Shown in pieces: positions 1-7,207 of a stretch of DNA of 7,257 bases. Made by a program: the position numbers and the translations under genes. Numbering within the stretch: the first letter of the stretch is position 1; every line of letters starts with the position of its first letter. This stretch comes from Solirubrobacteraceae bacterium (GTDB taxonomy: Bacteria; Actinomycetota; Thermoleophilia; Solirubrobacterales; Solirubrobacteraceae): NCBI GenBank assembly GCA_024710825.1, contig JANJUA010000014.1, forward strand, positions 1 to 7,257. The letters run 5' to 3'. The notes beneath the pieces are model-generated. The model was given only the letters and a program-made list of their open reading frames with translations. It was not told where the DNA came from and made no database searches.

Positions 1-921
1 GAGGTCGCGGGCCTCAAACCGCGTCATCGCGTGGAGGTCCTCGGCCCTCGCGCGGATCTCGCCGGGCGCTAGGCGCGCGACTCGCTCGGTGCCGAACGCT
101 TCGACGTTGAACGACGCGAGCACGGTCCCGTATGCCATCGCCCGGCGCAGCAGCTCGCCATCGAGGCTCTCGTCGAGGTGCCGGGCGACATAGCCAACGA
201 AGCCGCCGGCGAACGTGTCGCCGGCGCCGGTCGGATCGACGACGGTCTCCAGCGGGAACGCGGGCAGCGAGAAGAAACCGTCGGCGGTGACGAGCGCGGC
301 GCCGTACTCGCCCTGCTTGGCGACGACGACCGACGGTCCGAGGTCGAGCACTGCCCGCGCTGCCGACACGACGTTCGGGCGCTCGGTGAGCTGACGCAGC
401 TCACCGTCGTTGAGCATCACGCAGTCCACGCGCGAGATGACGTCGACGAGGTCGTCGCGCGCGATGTCGATCCACAGGTTCATGGAGTCCAGTGCGGTGA
501 ACCGCGGTCCGTCGCAGGCGTCGAGCACCTGTCGCTGCAGGCTCGGCACGATGTTCGCCAGAAACAGGACGTCCGCGGCGCGTGCGGCCGCCGACAGCTT
601 CGGCTCGAACGTCTCGAAGACGTTGAGCTGGGTTTCGAGTGTCTCGCGGGTGTTCAGGTCCCAGCCGTACTCGCCGCGCCAGAAGAACGTCCTGCCACCC
701 GTGACGCGCTCGACATCGGTGACGTCTGTGCCGCGGGTGGCGAGCACGGCGAGCTGGGCGGCGCCGAAGTCGTCGCCGACCGGGCCGACCACGTGGACCC
801 GGTCGAGGAACGACGCCGCGAGCGCGAAGTGCGTTGCCGCGCCCCCGAGCATGCGCTCGCGCTCGCCGAACGGGGTCTTGACCGCGTCGAACGCGATCGA
901 CCCGACCACGGTGACGCTCAC
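1..921 (-). CDS. PfkB-family (ribokinase-like) carbohydrate/nucleoside kinase, 3' end outside window
   Basis: Cytoplasmic ATP-dependent kinase of the ribokinase/PfkB fold; the substrate is not determined by sequence. About 307 residues are visible and the frame is still open at base 1, so the C-terminus is cut off, probably by only a few residues (family length is about 300-330). The start reads [19 protein letters not shown], then a Gly-Gly loop [11 protein letters not shown] (about residues 26-36), a lid/substrate section with [10 protein letters not shown] (about 81-90) and QLNVF, then ALDSMNLW, and near residue 229-235 the PfkB signature DPTGAGD followed by TFAGGF; the last Asp is the expected catalytic base. 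The usual Asn of the first PfkB signature is not present in the Gly-Gly loop, which fits a poorly characterised 'sugar kinase' subfamily rather than classical ribokinase. The GTG start at 921 overlaps the metK stop (GTGA), so it is translationally coupled to metK. A role in disposing of a nucleoside or ribose product of SAM use is inference only. Confidence 0.9.
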   Translation of the reverse strand, partial: MSVTVVGSIAFDAVKTPFGERERMLGGAATHFALAASFLDRVHVVGPVGDDFGAAQLAVLATRGTDVTDVERVTGGRTFFWRGEYGWDLNTRETLETQLNVFETFEPKLSAAARAADVLFLANIVPSLQRQVLDACDGPRFTALDSMNLWIDIARDDLVDVISRVDCVMLNDGELRQLTERPNVVSAARAVLDLGPSVVVAKQGEYGAALVTADGFFSLPAFPLETVVDPTGAGDTFAGGFVGYVARHLDESLDGELLRRAMAYGTVLASFNVEAFGTERVARLAPGEIRARAEDLHAMTRFEARDL

Positions 922-2111
922 GAGGCCACCGCCAGCGGCACGTCGAGGCCGGCGGCGTCGGCGAGCGCCTCGGCCTTGTCCGTGCGCTCCCAAGTGAAGT
1001 CCGGGTCCTCACGGCCGAAGTGGCCGTAGGCCGCGGTCTTCTGGTAGATCGGCCGGTGCAGCTTGAGCTCCTCGCGGAACGCGCCCGGGCGCAGGTCGAA
1101 GTGCTCGTCGACCAGGGCGGCGATCGTCGCGCGCGGCACCTTCTCGGTGCCGAACGTCTCGACCATCACGGACACGGGATGCGCGACGCCGATCGCGTAG
1201 GCGACCTGCACCTCCGCCCGGTCCGCGAGCCCCGCGGCGACGATGTTCTTCGCCACGTAGCGCGCCGCGTACGCCGCGCTGCGGTCCACCTTCGACGGGT
1301 CCTTGCCGCTGAACGCGCCGCCGCCGTGGCGGGCCATGCCGCCGTAGGTGTCGACGATGATCTTGCGCCCCGTCAGCCCCGCGTCGCCCACCGGCCCGCC
1401 GATCACGAACCGGCCCGTCGGGTTCACGAGGAAGTCCTCGCGCAACGCGGCGGCGTCGTAGAGCTCCTTCGGCAGGACGGGCAGCACGACGTGCTCCCAC
1501 AGATCGTCCAAGATCAGGCCCTCCGCGCCCTCGGAGTGCTGCGTGGAGATCAGCAGCTTCTCGACCGCGACCGGCCGGCCGTCGACGTAGCGCACCGACA
1601 CCTGCGTCTTGCCGTCCGGCCGCAGGTAGTCGAGGTCGCCGGCACGGCGCACGTCGGCCAGCCGCTTGGCCAGCCGGTGCGCGAGCGCGATCGGCAGCGG
1701 CATCAGCTCCGGCGTCTCGTTGGACGCGTAGCCGAACATCATCCCCTGATCGCCCGCGCCCTTGTCGTCGTCGGTGTCCCCGTCGACGCCCTGCGCGATG
1801 TCGGGCGACTGCTTGTCGAGCGCGTTGATCACCGCGCACGAGTCCGCGCTGAAGCCCAGGTCCGCGTCCACGTAGCCGATCTTGCGGATCGTCTCGCGCA
1901 CCACCGCCTGGATGTCGATGTACGTCTCCGTCGTGATCTCGCCCGACACCACCACCAGTCCGGTGTTCACGAGCGTCTCGCACGCCACGCGGCTACCCGG
2001 GTCATCGGCGAGCGCCGCGTCCAGGATCCCGTCGGAGATCTGGTCGGCGACCTTGTCGGGATGCCCCTCGGTGACGGACTCGGAGGTGAACAGGTAGTTG
2101 GTGGTGCTCAT
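918..2111 (-). CDS. metK: S-adenosylmethionine synthetase (methionine adenosyltransferase)
   Basis: Makes S-adenosylmethionine from methionine and ATP, releasing phosphate and pyrophosphate (EC 2.5.1.6); a cytoplasmic, normally tetrameric, Mg/K-dependent enzyme. The 397-residue protein has normal family length. It begins [20 protein letters not shown], with the catalytic HPDK at residues 17-20; the first MetK signature [12 protein letters not shown] is at 118-129 and the second, Gly-rich P-loop-like signature [16 protein letters not shown] at 263-278; [12 protein letters not shown] near 356-366 is also typical. All key motifs are intact. The ATG start at 2111 has no Shine-Dalgarno sequence, but a TANNNT -10 element lies six bases upstream, suggesting a leaderless message. 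It is divergent from purU and overlaps the following kinase gene by 4 bp, so the two probably form an operon. No SAM riboswitch fits into the 30-bp upstream gap. Confidence 0.98.
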   Translation of the reverse strand: MSTTNYLFTSESVTEGHPDKVADQISDGILDAALADDPGSRVACETLVNTGLVVVSGEITTETYIDIQAVVRETIRKIGYVDADLGFSADSCAVINALDKQSPDIAQGVDGDTDDDKGAGDQGMMFGYASNETPELMPLPIALAHRLAKRLADVRRAGDLDYLRPDGKTQVSVRYVDGRPVAVEKLLISTQHSEGAEGLILDDLWEHVVLPVLPKELYDAAALREDFLVNPTGRFVIGGPVGDAGLTGRKIIVDTYGGMARHGGGAFSGKDPSKVDRSAAYAARYVAKNIVAAGLADRAEVQVAYAIGVAHPVSVMVETFGTEKVPRATIAALVDEHFDLRPGAFREELKLHRPIYQKTAAYGHFGREDPDFTWERTDKAEALADAAGLDVPLAVAS

Positions 2112-2117
2112 GAGGCG

Positions 2118-2123
2118 ACTCTA
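2118..2123 (-). promoter_or_regulatory. Candidate -10 element for leaderless metK transcript
   Basis: On the minus strand TAGAGT is followed by six bases (CGCCTC) and then the metK ATG. This is the spacing at which transcription would begin at or within a base of the start codon, as is common in actinobacteria, and no Shine-Dalgarno sequence is present. No convincing -35 hexamer is seen at the right distance. The element sits inside a short inverted repeat, CGACT-CT-AGTCG (2116-2127), that could be an operator. Confidence 0.45.
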
Positions 2124-2127
2124 GTCG

Positions 2128-2133
2128 TACCGT
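2128..2133 (+). promoter_or_regulatory. Candidate -10 element for purU
   Basis: TACCGT fits TANNNT and ends eight bases before the purU GTG start, so purU may also be leaderless. No Shine-Dalgarno sequence is visible before the GTG. The match is short and there is no clear -35 box, so this is only a plausible assignment; a promoter further upstream, inside metK, is not excluded. Confidence 0.3.
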
Positions 2134-2141
2134 TCCGGGCC

Positions 2142-3005
2142 GTGCCCTCGACCGACACCGCCCGCCTCCTCATCGCCTGCGACGACCGGCCCGGCATCGT
2201 CGCCGCCGTGGCGTCCTTCCTGCACGCCCGCGGCGCCAACATCGCGCAGTCCGACCAGTACTCCACCGACCCCGAGGGCGGACGCTTCTTCCTGCGCATG
2301 GTCTTCCACCTGCGCGGGCTCTCGGACGCGCTGCCGCGGCTGGAGCGCGAGCTCGCCGCCGAGGTCGCCGCGCCGTTCGGCATGGAGGTCCACCTGCACG
2401 ACGCCGCCGTGCGCCAACGGGTGGCGATCCTCGTCTCCCGCTACGACCACTGCCTCCTCGACCTCCTGTGGCGCCGACGCCGCGGCGAGCTCGACCTCGA
2501 CGTCGACCTGGTCGTCTCCAACCACCCCGACCTGGCCGCGGACGTCGCCGGCTTCGGCGTCCCCTACGCGCACGTCCCCGTCACGCCCGAGACCAGGGCG
2601 CAGGCGGAGGCGCGCCAGCTCGAGCTGCTCGGCGGCGGGCGCTTCGACCTCATAGTGCTCGCCCGCTACATGCAGGTGCTCAGCGGCGCCTTCCTCGACG
2701 CGGTCGGCGCGCCGATCATCAACATCCACCACTCGTTCCTGCCCGCGTTCGCCGGAGCGGGGCCCTACGAGCGGGCGCGGGAGCGCGGCGTCAAGCTCAT
2801 CGGCGCCACCGCGCACTACGTCACCGAGGACCTCGACGCCGGCCCGATCATCGAGCAGGACGTCATCCGCGTCTCGCACCGCGACACCGCCACGGATCTG
2901 GCGCGCCTCGGCGCCGACATCGAGCGCACCGTGTTGCACCGCGCCGTCAAGTGGCACTGCGAGGACCGCGTGCTCGTCTCCGGCGCCACCACCGTCGTGT
3001 TCTGA
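2142..3005 (+). CDS. purU: Formyltetrahydrofolate deformylase
   Basis: Hydrolyses 10-formyltetrahydrofolate to formate and tetrahydrofolate (EC 3.5.1.10), balancing the one-carbon pool and supplying formate; cytoplasmic. The 287-residue protein is close to the usual 280-290. An N-terminal ACT regulatory domain (about residues 7-85: [20 protein letters not shown]) is followed by a formyltransferase-fold catalytic domain (about 93-287) with [39 protein letters not shown] and [20 protein letters not shown]. The expected Asn-His-Asp catalytic set is N194, H196 and D232. The GTG at 2142 is the only reasonable start: the frame is open far upstream, but that stretch is antisense to metK, and the next in-frame ATG is inside the ACT domain. 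One oddity is Gly207 in GAGPY, where GARPY, GANPY or GAKPY is usual. In E. coli the ACT domain responds to methionine and glycine, which fits the divergent position beside metK. Confidence 0.95.
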   Translation: MPSTDTARLLIACDDRPGIVAAVASFLHARGANIAQSDQYSTDPEGGRFFLRMVFHLRGLSDALPRLERELAAEVAAPFGMEVHLHDAAVRQRVAILVSRYDHCLLDLLWRRRRGELDLDVDLVVSNHPDLAADVAGFGVPYAHVPVTPETRAQAEARQLELLGGGRFDLIVLARYMQVLSGAFLDAVGAPIINIHHSFLPAFAGAGPYERARERGVKLIGATAHYVTEDLDAGPIIEQDVIRVSHRDTATDLARLGADIERTVLHRAVKWHCEDRVLVSGATTVVF

Positions 3006-3038
3006 GGCGGGCTACGCCGCCGTGCGCAGCGCCTGCGC
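3006..3038. terminator. Possible hairpins at the purU / sigma-factor convergent junction
   Basis: The two stop codons are only 6 bp apart, so there is no room for a conventional terminator. Two GC-rich hairpins can form at the junction: GGCGG / CCGCC (3006-3010 with 3017-3021, 6-base loop) and GCGCAG / CTGCGC (3024-3029 with 3033-3038, 3-base loop). Neither has a T-run, and both lie partly or wholly within the last codons of the sigma gene. In such GC-rich DNA short stems are expected by chance, so this is weak. Confidence 0.2.
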
Positions 3039-3839
3039 CTCGGGGAGCTGGCGCAGCTTGCGCAGCGCCTGCTCCTCGAGCCGTCGCACGCGGTCTGCGG
3101 AGAGCTTGAGCTCCCGCGCCACCTGGTGCATGGTCCGCTCGCTGCCGCCGTCGAGCCCGTAGCGGAGCTGGAGCACGCGCCGCTCGCCGCCGGGCAGGTT
3201 CTCCAGCGCGTGGTCGATCGCGGTTCGGTCCAGCACCGAGGCCGTCTGGTCGAACGGCGACGGCGTCGCCCGGTCCTCCAGGAAGTCGCCCAGCTCGGCG
3301 TCGTCCTCGCCTACCGGCGCGTGCAGCGACACGGTCCCGGGCAGGTTGCCGCGGACGACCGCGACCTCCTCCACGGCGAGACCGAGCGACGCGGCCAGCT
3401 CCTCGTTCGTCGGCTCGCGACCGGTCTCGAGGATGAGCCGCCGCTCGGTGCGCTGCACGCGATGCAGGCGCTCGGCGATGTGCACGGGCAGGCGGATCGT
3501 TCGCCCCTTGTCGGCAAGCGCGCGCGCCAGCGACTGGCGGATCCACCACACCGCGTAGGTGCTGAACTTGAAGCCCTTGCGGTAGTCGAACTTCTCCACC
3601 GCGCGCATGAGGCCGACGTTGCCCTCCTGGATGAGGTCGAAGAGCGTGAGGCCGCGGTCCTGGTAGCGCTTGGCGAGCGACACGACGAGCCGCAGGTTCG
3701 CGGTCATCATCTGCTCCTTCGCCGCGAGGTCGCCACGCTCTATGCGCTTGGCCAGATCCACCTCCTCGGCGGCGGTGAGCAGCTTGTGGCGCCCGATCTC
3801 CTCCAGGTAGGCCGAGAGGGCGTCGTCGTGGTCGTTCAT
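3012..3839 (-). CDS. RpoD-like group 2 RNA polymerase sigma-70 factor
   Basis: Directs RNA polymerase to a subset of promoters. From the ATG at 3839 the protein is 275 residues. It lacks the acidic region 1.1 of a primary sigma factor. Visible in order (ATG start = 1): region 1.2 ([20 protein letters not shown], about 7-26), region 2 ([51 protein letters not shown], about 48-108), region 3 (about 113-195) and region 4 (about 207-268, ending QALRKLRQL). Region 2.4 is close to housekeeping sigma factors, so a near-standard -10 box is expected. In region 4.2 the recognition helix reads [11 protein letters not shown] where E. coli RpoD has TRERIRQIEAK, which suggests a different -35 preference. 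A GTG at 3848 would add three residues (MPH); I prefer the ATG because it is the better codon and conservation begins after it, but neither start has a good Shine-Dalgarno sequence. It is divergent from the chemoreceptor. Confidence 0.93.
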   Translation of the reverse strand: MNDHDDALSAYLEEIGRHKLLTAAEEVDLAKRIERGDLAAKEQMMTANLRLVVSLAKRYQDRGLTLFDLIQEGNVGLMRAVEKFDYRKGFKFSTYAVWWIRQSLARALADKGRTIRLPVHIAERLHRVQRTERRLILETGREPTNEELAASLGLAVEEVAVVRGNLPGTVSLHAPVGEDDAELGDFLEDRATPSPFDQTASVLDRTAIDHALENLPGGERRVLQLRYGLDGGSERTMHQVARELKLSADRVRRLEEQALRKLRQLPEAQALRTAA

Positions 3840-3884
3840 GTGAGGCACTGTCGCCGGCGACCCTGAGCGGCCCGTGAAGCGAAC

Positions 3885-3901
3885 CTAAGGCCGCGCTTTA
3901 G
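3885..3901. repeat. Imperfect inverted repeat in the sigma factor / chemoreceptor spacer
   Basis: CTAAGGCCGCGCTTTAG has seven-base arms (CTAAGGC and GCTTTAG) with one G-T mismatch around a three-base centre. It lies just upstream of the proposed chemoreceptor promoter and in the leader of the divergent sigma gene, so it could be an operator. It is short and could be chance. Confidence 0.25.
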
Positions 3902-3902
3902 C

Positions 3903-3929
3903 TCAATCGCGCCGCCGCGCTGCCGATCA
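3903..3929 (+). promoter_or_regulatory. Flagellar sigma-28 (FliA/WhiG-type) promoter of the chemoreceptor gene
   Basis: The -35 element TCAA (3903-3906) and the -10 element GCCGATCA (3922-3929) are separated by 15 bases. The known consensus for FliA, SigD and WhiG-type factors is T(A/C)AA, about 15 bases, then GCCGAT(A/T)A, with TCAA being usual in pseudomonads. Transcription would begin near 3935, leaving a leader of about 25 bases that includes the GGAGG ribosome binding site. The position directly before a chemoreceptor gene, a classic class-3 flagellar target, strengthens the call. Confidence 0.7.
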
Positions 3930-3946
3930 ACGGGACGACCTTTACC

Positions 3947-3951
3947 GGAGG
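3947..3951 (+). promoter_or_regulatory. Strong Shine-Dalgarno sequence for the chemoreceptor
   Basis: GGAGG ends eight bases before the ATG at 3960. It is the only textbook ribosome binding site in the window and fixes the chemoreceptor start. Confidence 0.85.
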
Positions 3952-3959
3952 AAGCCCAC

Positions 3960-6077
3960 ATGCGGCCCCGATCGCTGCGCCTCAAGTCCCTGCGAACGAA
4001 GCTGGTCCTCACCCTCGTCCCCCTGACCGTCCTCGTGCTGGGCGCGATGACGTGGCTCGCCGTCACGAAGATGACGAGCGCGCAGCAGGACACGTCCTAC
4101 GCCGAGATGCGCCGTCTCGCGGCCGCCGAGGCCAACGGCTTCGACGCCGCGCTCCAGCGCAACGTCGCCGCCGGCCGGACGCTCGCCGCCACGATGGAGG
4201 CCTACCGCGGCGCGGATCCGGCCGAGGCCAGCGCGATCGTCAGGACCGTCGCCGAGCGCTTCCCGGAGATCGCCGGCTCGTACGTGGGCTTCGAGCCCGG
4301 CGCGTTCGGCCACGACGACGCCGCCCACGCGGGGCAGCCGTACCAGGTCGCCGGCGGCGGCTTCGGTCCTTACTGGAACCGCCTCGGCGGCGAGCTCGCG
4401 CTCGAGGCGCTCGTCGACCCGTACGAGTCCGACTACTTCACCGTGCCCAAGGAGGCACGCGAGGACGTCGTCATCGAGCCGTACCTCTACGAGGGATCGA
4501 TGCTCGCCAGCTACGTCTCGCCGATCCTCCGCGGCGACCGCTTCCTCGGCATTGCGGGCGTCGACGCGACGCTCGACGCGCTGAACGAGAGCGTCCGCGA
4601 GATCTCCGTGCTCGACTCGGGCTACGCGTTCCTCGTCTCCAACGGCGGGACGTTCGTCTCCGCGCCTGACGAGGAGCTCATCGGCCACCGGACGCTGGCG
4701 CAGGTGGGCGAGCAGCGCGGCAACCCCGACCTGGCGACGATCGCGGCCGACGTCGCGGAGGGGCGCGGCGGGCAGCTCGAGACCGCCGACCCGTGGAGCG
4801 GCGAGGACGTCGTCATGTCCTACGCGCCGGTCCGGGCCGGCAACTGGAGCCTCGTGACCGTCGCCCCCGAAAGCGAGGTGCTGGCGGCGGCGCACTCGCT
4901 GCGCTGGCAGCTGCTGCTCGCCGGGCTCATCGGGGTGCTGGTCATCACGGCCGCCGTCGCCTTCGTCGCCGCCCGCGTCACCCGACCGCTGAAGGCGTTC
5001 GTGACCCGGCTGCGCGCGCTCAACGACACGGCCGTGGCCGGGCTCAAGCAGGGCGTTGAGGCGTTCGCCCACGGCGATCTCACGGTGGAGGCGCACGGCG
5101 ACGTGGAGCCGCTGCGCGTCGTCGGCCACGACGAGGTCGCCGAGGCGTCGGCAACGGCCAACGAGCTGATCGAGCAGACGACCGCGTCGGTCGACGCCTA
5201 CAACGCCTCGCGCGCCTCGCTCGGCTCTCTGATCGGCCAGGTCTCGGCGTCGGCGAGCGCGGTCAGCGCGTCGTCGCAGCAGATGGCGACGACCTCCGAG
5301 GAGGCCGGGCGCGCGGTCGGCGAGATCGCCACGGCGGTCGGCGACGTGGCCCAGGGCGCCGAGCGCCAGGTGCGCATGGTCGAGGCGGCGCGCGCGGCGG
5401 CCGAGCAGACCAGCGAGGCGGCCGACTCCGCGCGCAGGCTCGCCGACGAAGGCGCGCTGGCGTCCGACAAGGCGACGCGGGCCATGGAGGAGGTTCGCGG
5501 CTCCTCCGGGCAGGTGACCGCGGCGATCCAGGCGCTGGCGGCGAAGTCGGACGAGATCGGCGGCATCGTCGGCACGATCACGGGCATCGCCGAGCAGACG
5601 AACCTGCTGGCGCTCAACGCCGCCATCGAGGCGGCGCGCGCCGGCGAGCAGGGCCGCGGCTTCGCGGTCGTCGCCGAGGAGGTGCGCAAGCTGGCCGAGG
5701 AGTCCCGGGCCGCCGCCGGCACGATCTCCGGCCTCGTCGAGCAGATCCAGTCCGACACGGCGACGACCGTGAAGGTCGTCGAGGACGGCGCCGTGCGCTC
5801 GCAGGAGGGCGCGGAGGTCGTCACCGAGGCCCGGGACGCGTTCAGGCGCATCGGCGACGCCGTGCGCGACATGTCGAGCCGGATCGGCGAGATCGCCCAG
5901 GCCACCGCCGAGGTGGCGGCCGTGGCGGAGCAGTCGAGCGCCTCCACGGAGCAGGTGTCGGCGTCGACCGAGCAGACCAGCGCGTCCACGCAGCAGATCG
6001 CGGCGTCGGCGCAGGAGCTGGCGCGCACGGCCGAGGAGCTCGAGCAGCTCGTCGGCCGGTTCGAGCTCAGCCGATGA
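3960..6077 (+). CDS. Methyl-accepting chemotaxis protein with periplasmic dCache-like sensor domain
   Basis: Transmembrane chemoreceptor that binds a ligand outside the membrane and controls the CheA kinase through CheW. The 705-residue protein has a short basic N-terminus, a first membrane helix (about 14-36, [20 protein letters not shown]), an extracytoplasmic dCache-like domain (about 40-310), a second membrane helix (about 316-338, [20 protein letters not shown]), a HAMP-type linker starting TRPL (about 341-415) and a long coiled-coil signalling domain. The highly conserved hairpin tip is at about 541-582 ([38 protein letters not shown]). Gln/Glu-rich stretches near 439-448 and 658-692 are plausible methylation regions; there is no C-terminal CheR-binding pentapeptide. 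The sensor has [29 protein letters not shown] and GIAGVD but not the usual R-x-W-Y amino-acid-binding pattern, so the ligand is open. Expression is probably under flagellar sigma-28. The 3' end overlaps the convergent L,D-transpeptidase gene by 11 bp. Confidence 0.96.
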   Translation: MRPRSLRLKSLRTKLVLTLVPLTVLVLGAMTWLAVTKMTSAQQDTSYAEMRRLAAAEANGFDAALQRNVAAGRTLAATMEAYRGADPAEASAIVRTVAERFPEIAGSYVGFEPGAFGHDDAAHAGQPYQVAGGGFGPYWNRLGGELALEALVDPYESDYFTVPKEAREDVVIEPYLYEGSMLASYVSPILRGDRFLGIAGVDATLDALNESVREISVLDSGYAFLVSNGGTFVSAPDEELIGHRTLAQVGEQRGNPDLATIAADVAEGRGGQLETADPWSGEDVVMSYAPVRAGNWSLVTVAPESEVLAAAHSLRWQLLLAGLIGVLVITAAVAFVAARVTRPLKAFVTRLRALNDTAVAGLKQGVEAFAHGDLTVEAHGDVEPLRVVGHDEVAEASATANELIEQTTASVDAYNASRASLGSLIGQVSASASAVSASSQQMATTSEEAGRAVGEIATAVGDVAQGAERQVRMVEAARAAAEQTSEAADSARRLADEGALASDKATRAMEEVRGSSGQVTAAIQALAAKSDEIGGIVGTITGIAEQTNLLALNAAIEAARAGEQGRGFAVVAEEVRKLAEESRAAAGTISGLVEQIQSDTATTVKVVEDGAVRSQEGAEVVTEARDAFRRIGDAVRDMSSRIGEIAQATAEVAAVAEQSSASTEQVSASTEQTSASTQQIAASAQELARTAEELEQLVGRFELSR

Positions 6078-7116
6078 GGACCGGCGTGCCGACCGGCACG
6101 CGCGGATACAGATCGATCACGTCGGCGACCCGCATGCGGATGCAGCCGTGCGACGCCTGCGTCCCGATCGACCACTCCTCGGCGGTGCCGTGGATGCCGA
6201 CGCCGTTGACGATCCCGAGCCAGCGCGCCTTCAGCGGGTTGTTCGGCGCGCCGCCGGGGACCACCGACCCGGCCAGCGAGCCCGCCCACGCCGAGTTCGG
6301 AACGTGCCAGGCCGGGTTGACGGCCTTGTTCTGGATGCTGTAGCGCCCGTTGGGCGTGTCGTGCCCGGCCATGCCGAGAGCGATCGAGTAGGTCTTGGCG
6401 AGCTTGAGCCCCTTGAAGAGGCGCAGCTTGAAGCTGGAGCGGTCGACGGTGAGCGCGGTGCCGTTGACGCGACGCAGCGTCTGGTTGTTGACCGCCGGCT
6501 TCGTGCGGACGATGCGCTGTCGGATGACCGTCCGCGGGGCGAGCGGGTCGGCGAGCTGGGCGCCGACCTTGGCGGCGAGCTGCTCGGCGTCGATCGTGCG
6601 GCCCTTGCGGGCGCTCTTGATGCGCATCCGCGTCAAGGACATGCTGAACGTGGCGTTGCGCGGAGCGCGGGTGACCGCGTCGCGGACGTTGCCGGTCCAC
6701 TCGCGCACCGCCCGCTTCGAGTACGTGAGCTTCGGCTCCACGGTCAGCCCGGGGAGGGTCCCGCCCTCCTGGCGGACGGTCCCGGTGGCGGTCGGCGCGC
6801 CCGCGTCGCGCGCCGCGTAGTAGGCGCGCTTGGCGCTGATGAGCGCGTCGAGCTTCACCTGGGCGCGCTCGCCGCCGAGGGTGAAGGTGCGCCGGGCGGT
6901 CTTCACGGTGACGGGCCTCAGCACGGCGGCGCCGAGGCGCTGCTCGAGCACGACCGCCGCCTGGGCGACCGTGAGGTTGGAGACGTCGACGCCGGCCACC
7001 ATCGCGCCCTGGCCGATGACGCGCGTGGAGACGTCGACCTCCTGTGCGGAGGCGGCGGCGGGAGCGGCGAGCCCTATCGAGGCGAGGGCGGTGAGAAGAA
7101 GGCGGCGTCCGTGCAT
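6067..7116 (-). CDS. Secreted L,D-transpeptidase (YkuD/ErfK family) with PG_binding_4-like region
   Basis: Cell-wall enzyme expected to cross-link peptidoglycan stems (3-3 links) or attach proteins, using a catalytic cysteine outside the membrane. The 349-residue protein starts with a signal peptide: MHGRR, a hydrophobic stretch, and a likely cleavage after ASA (about residue 24); the twin Arg leaves Tat export possible, but Sec seems more likely. Residues about 30-210 resemble the putative peptidoglycan-binding region found before YkuD domains in actinobacteria ([26 protein letters not shown], then [12 protein letters not shown]). The YkuD domain occupies about 219-349, with the HG of GVGIHG at 309-310 and the catalytic motif SHGCIRM at 322-328 (Cys325), ending [10 protein letters not shown]. 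All key residues are intact. The ATG at 7116 is chosen because the signal peptide starts there; the ribosome binding site is weak (GGCGAG). The gene lies downstream of another minus-strand gene but is separated from it by a large hairpin, so it probably has its own promoter. Confidence 0.94.
   Translation of the reverse strand: MHGRRLLLTALASIGLAAPAAASAQEVDVSTRVIGQGAMVAGVDVSNLTVAQAAVVLEQRLGAAVLRPVTVKTARRTFTLGGERAQVKLDALISAKRAYYAARDAGAPTATGTVRQEGGTLPGLTVEPKLTYSKRAVREWTGNVRDAVTRAPRNATFSMSLTRMRIKSARKGRTIDAEQLAAKVGAQLADPLAPRTVIRQRIVRTKPAVNNQTLRRVNGTALTVDRSSFKLRLFKGLKLAKTYSIALGMAGHDTPNGRYSIQNKAVNPAWHVPNSAWAGSLAGSVVPGGAPNNPLKARWLGIVNGVGIHGTAEEWSIGTQASHGCIRMRVADVIDLYPRVPVGTPVLIG
6084..6101 (+). terminator. 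Possible terminator hairpin for the chemoreceptor mRNA
   Basis: A perfect 7-bp stem, GCGTGCC-GACC-GGCACGC, begins 7 bases after the chemoreceptor stop codon and lies in the last codons of the convergent L,D-transpeptidase gene. There is no T-run, as is common for actinobacterial terminators. The symmetry also follows from the codons for VPVGTPV, so it may be a coding coincidence. Confidence 0.3.
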
Positions 7117-7162
7117 CTGGGGCTCGCCAGGGTAGTCACCCCCGTCAGGGCACCGTGCAAGG

Positions 7163-7207
7163 TCGCTGTCGACTTGACGTCGACATGCGACGTCAACTCG
7201 ACAGCGA
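7163..7207. terminator. 45-bp near-perfect palindrome, likely factor-independent terminator (or operator)
   Basis: Two 20-base arms (7163-7182 and 7188-7207) are reverse complements except for one C-C mismatch (7173/7197), around a 5-base centre ACATG. The inner 23 bases, TTGACGTCG-ACATG-CGACGTCAA (7174-7196), are perfect. The right arm covers the last codons and stop of the gene entering from the right, and the left arm extends into the spacer before the L,D-transpeptidase gene. A strong stem at the 3' end of a gene without a following T-run is typical of actinobacterial terminators. A large dimeric operator controlling the L,D-transpeptidase gene is the alternative. Confidence 0.65.

Noticed and set aside
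178..1029. Long plus-strand open frame of 283 codons
   Set aside because: It is antisense to the PfkB kinase in exact codon register and exists because TCA, CTA and TTA codons are rare in this GC-rich DNA. It has no recognisable protein features.
1020..2141. Apparent 370-codon N-terminal extension of PurU
   Set aside because: The frame upstream of the GTG at 2142 is the register-matched antisense of metK. PurU homologues begin with the ACT domain, so the extension is not real.
2112..2141. SAM riboswitch upstream of metK
   Set aside because: Only 30 bp lie between metK and the divergent purU start, far too short for any known SAM riboswitch, and no supporting stem pattern is seen.
3846..3848. 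GTG start for the sigma factor
   Set aside because: It adds only Met-Pro-His with no better ribosome binding site than the ATG nine bases downstream; it remains possible.
3126..3866. Plus-strand open frame of 246 codons
   Set aside because: It is the antisense shadow of the sigma factor gene, which has clear sigma-70 domains on the other strand.
3942..5129. Minus-strand open frame of 395 codons
   Set aside because: It is antisense to the chemoreceptor, Arg/Gly/Val-rich and without domain character.
5930..6030. Tandem repeat suggested by repeated Ser-Ala/Ser-Thr-Glu-Gln units
   Set aside because: These are heptad repeats of the chemoreceptor coiled coil and methylation region, not a DNA repeat array.
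5198..6700. Minus-strand open frame of 500 codons
   Set aside because: It runs across the chemoreceptor antisense and an alternative frame of the L,D-transpeptidase; its Ser/Ala-rich composition mirrors the coiled-coil codons of the chemoreceptor.
7117..7162. Promoter for the L,D-transpeptidase gene
   Set aside because: TACCCT on the minus strand could be a -10 box, but the nearest -35-like TTGCAC is about 20 bases away, too far to support a confident call.
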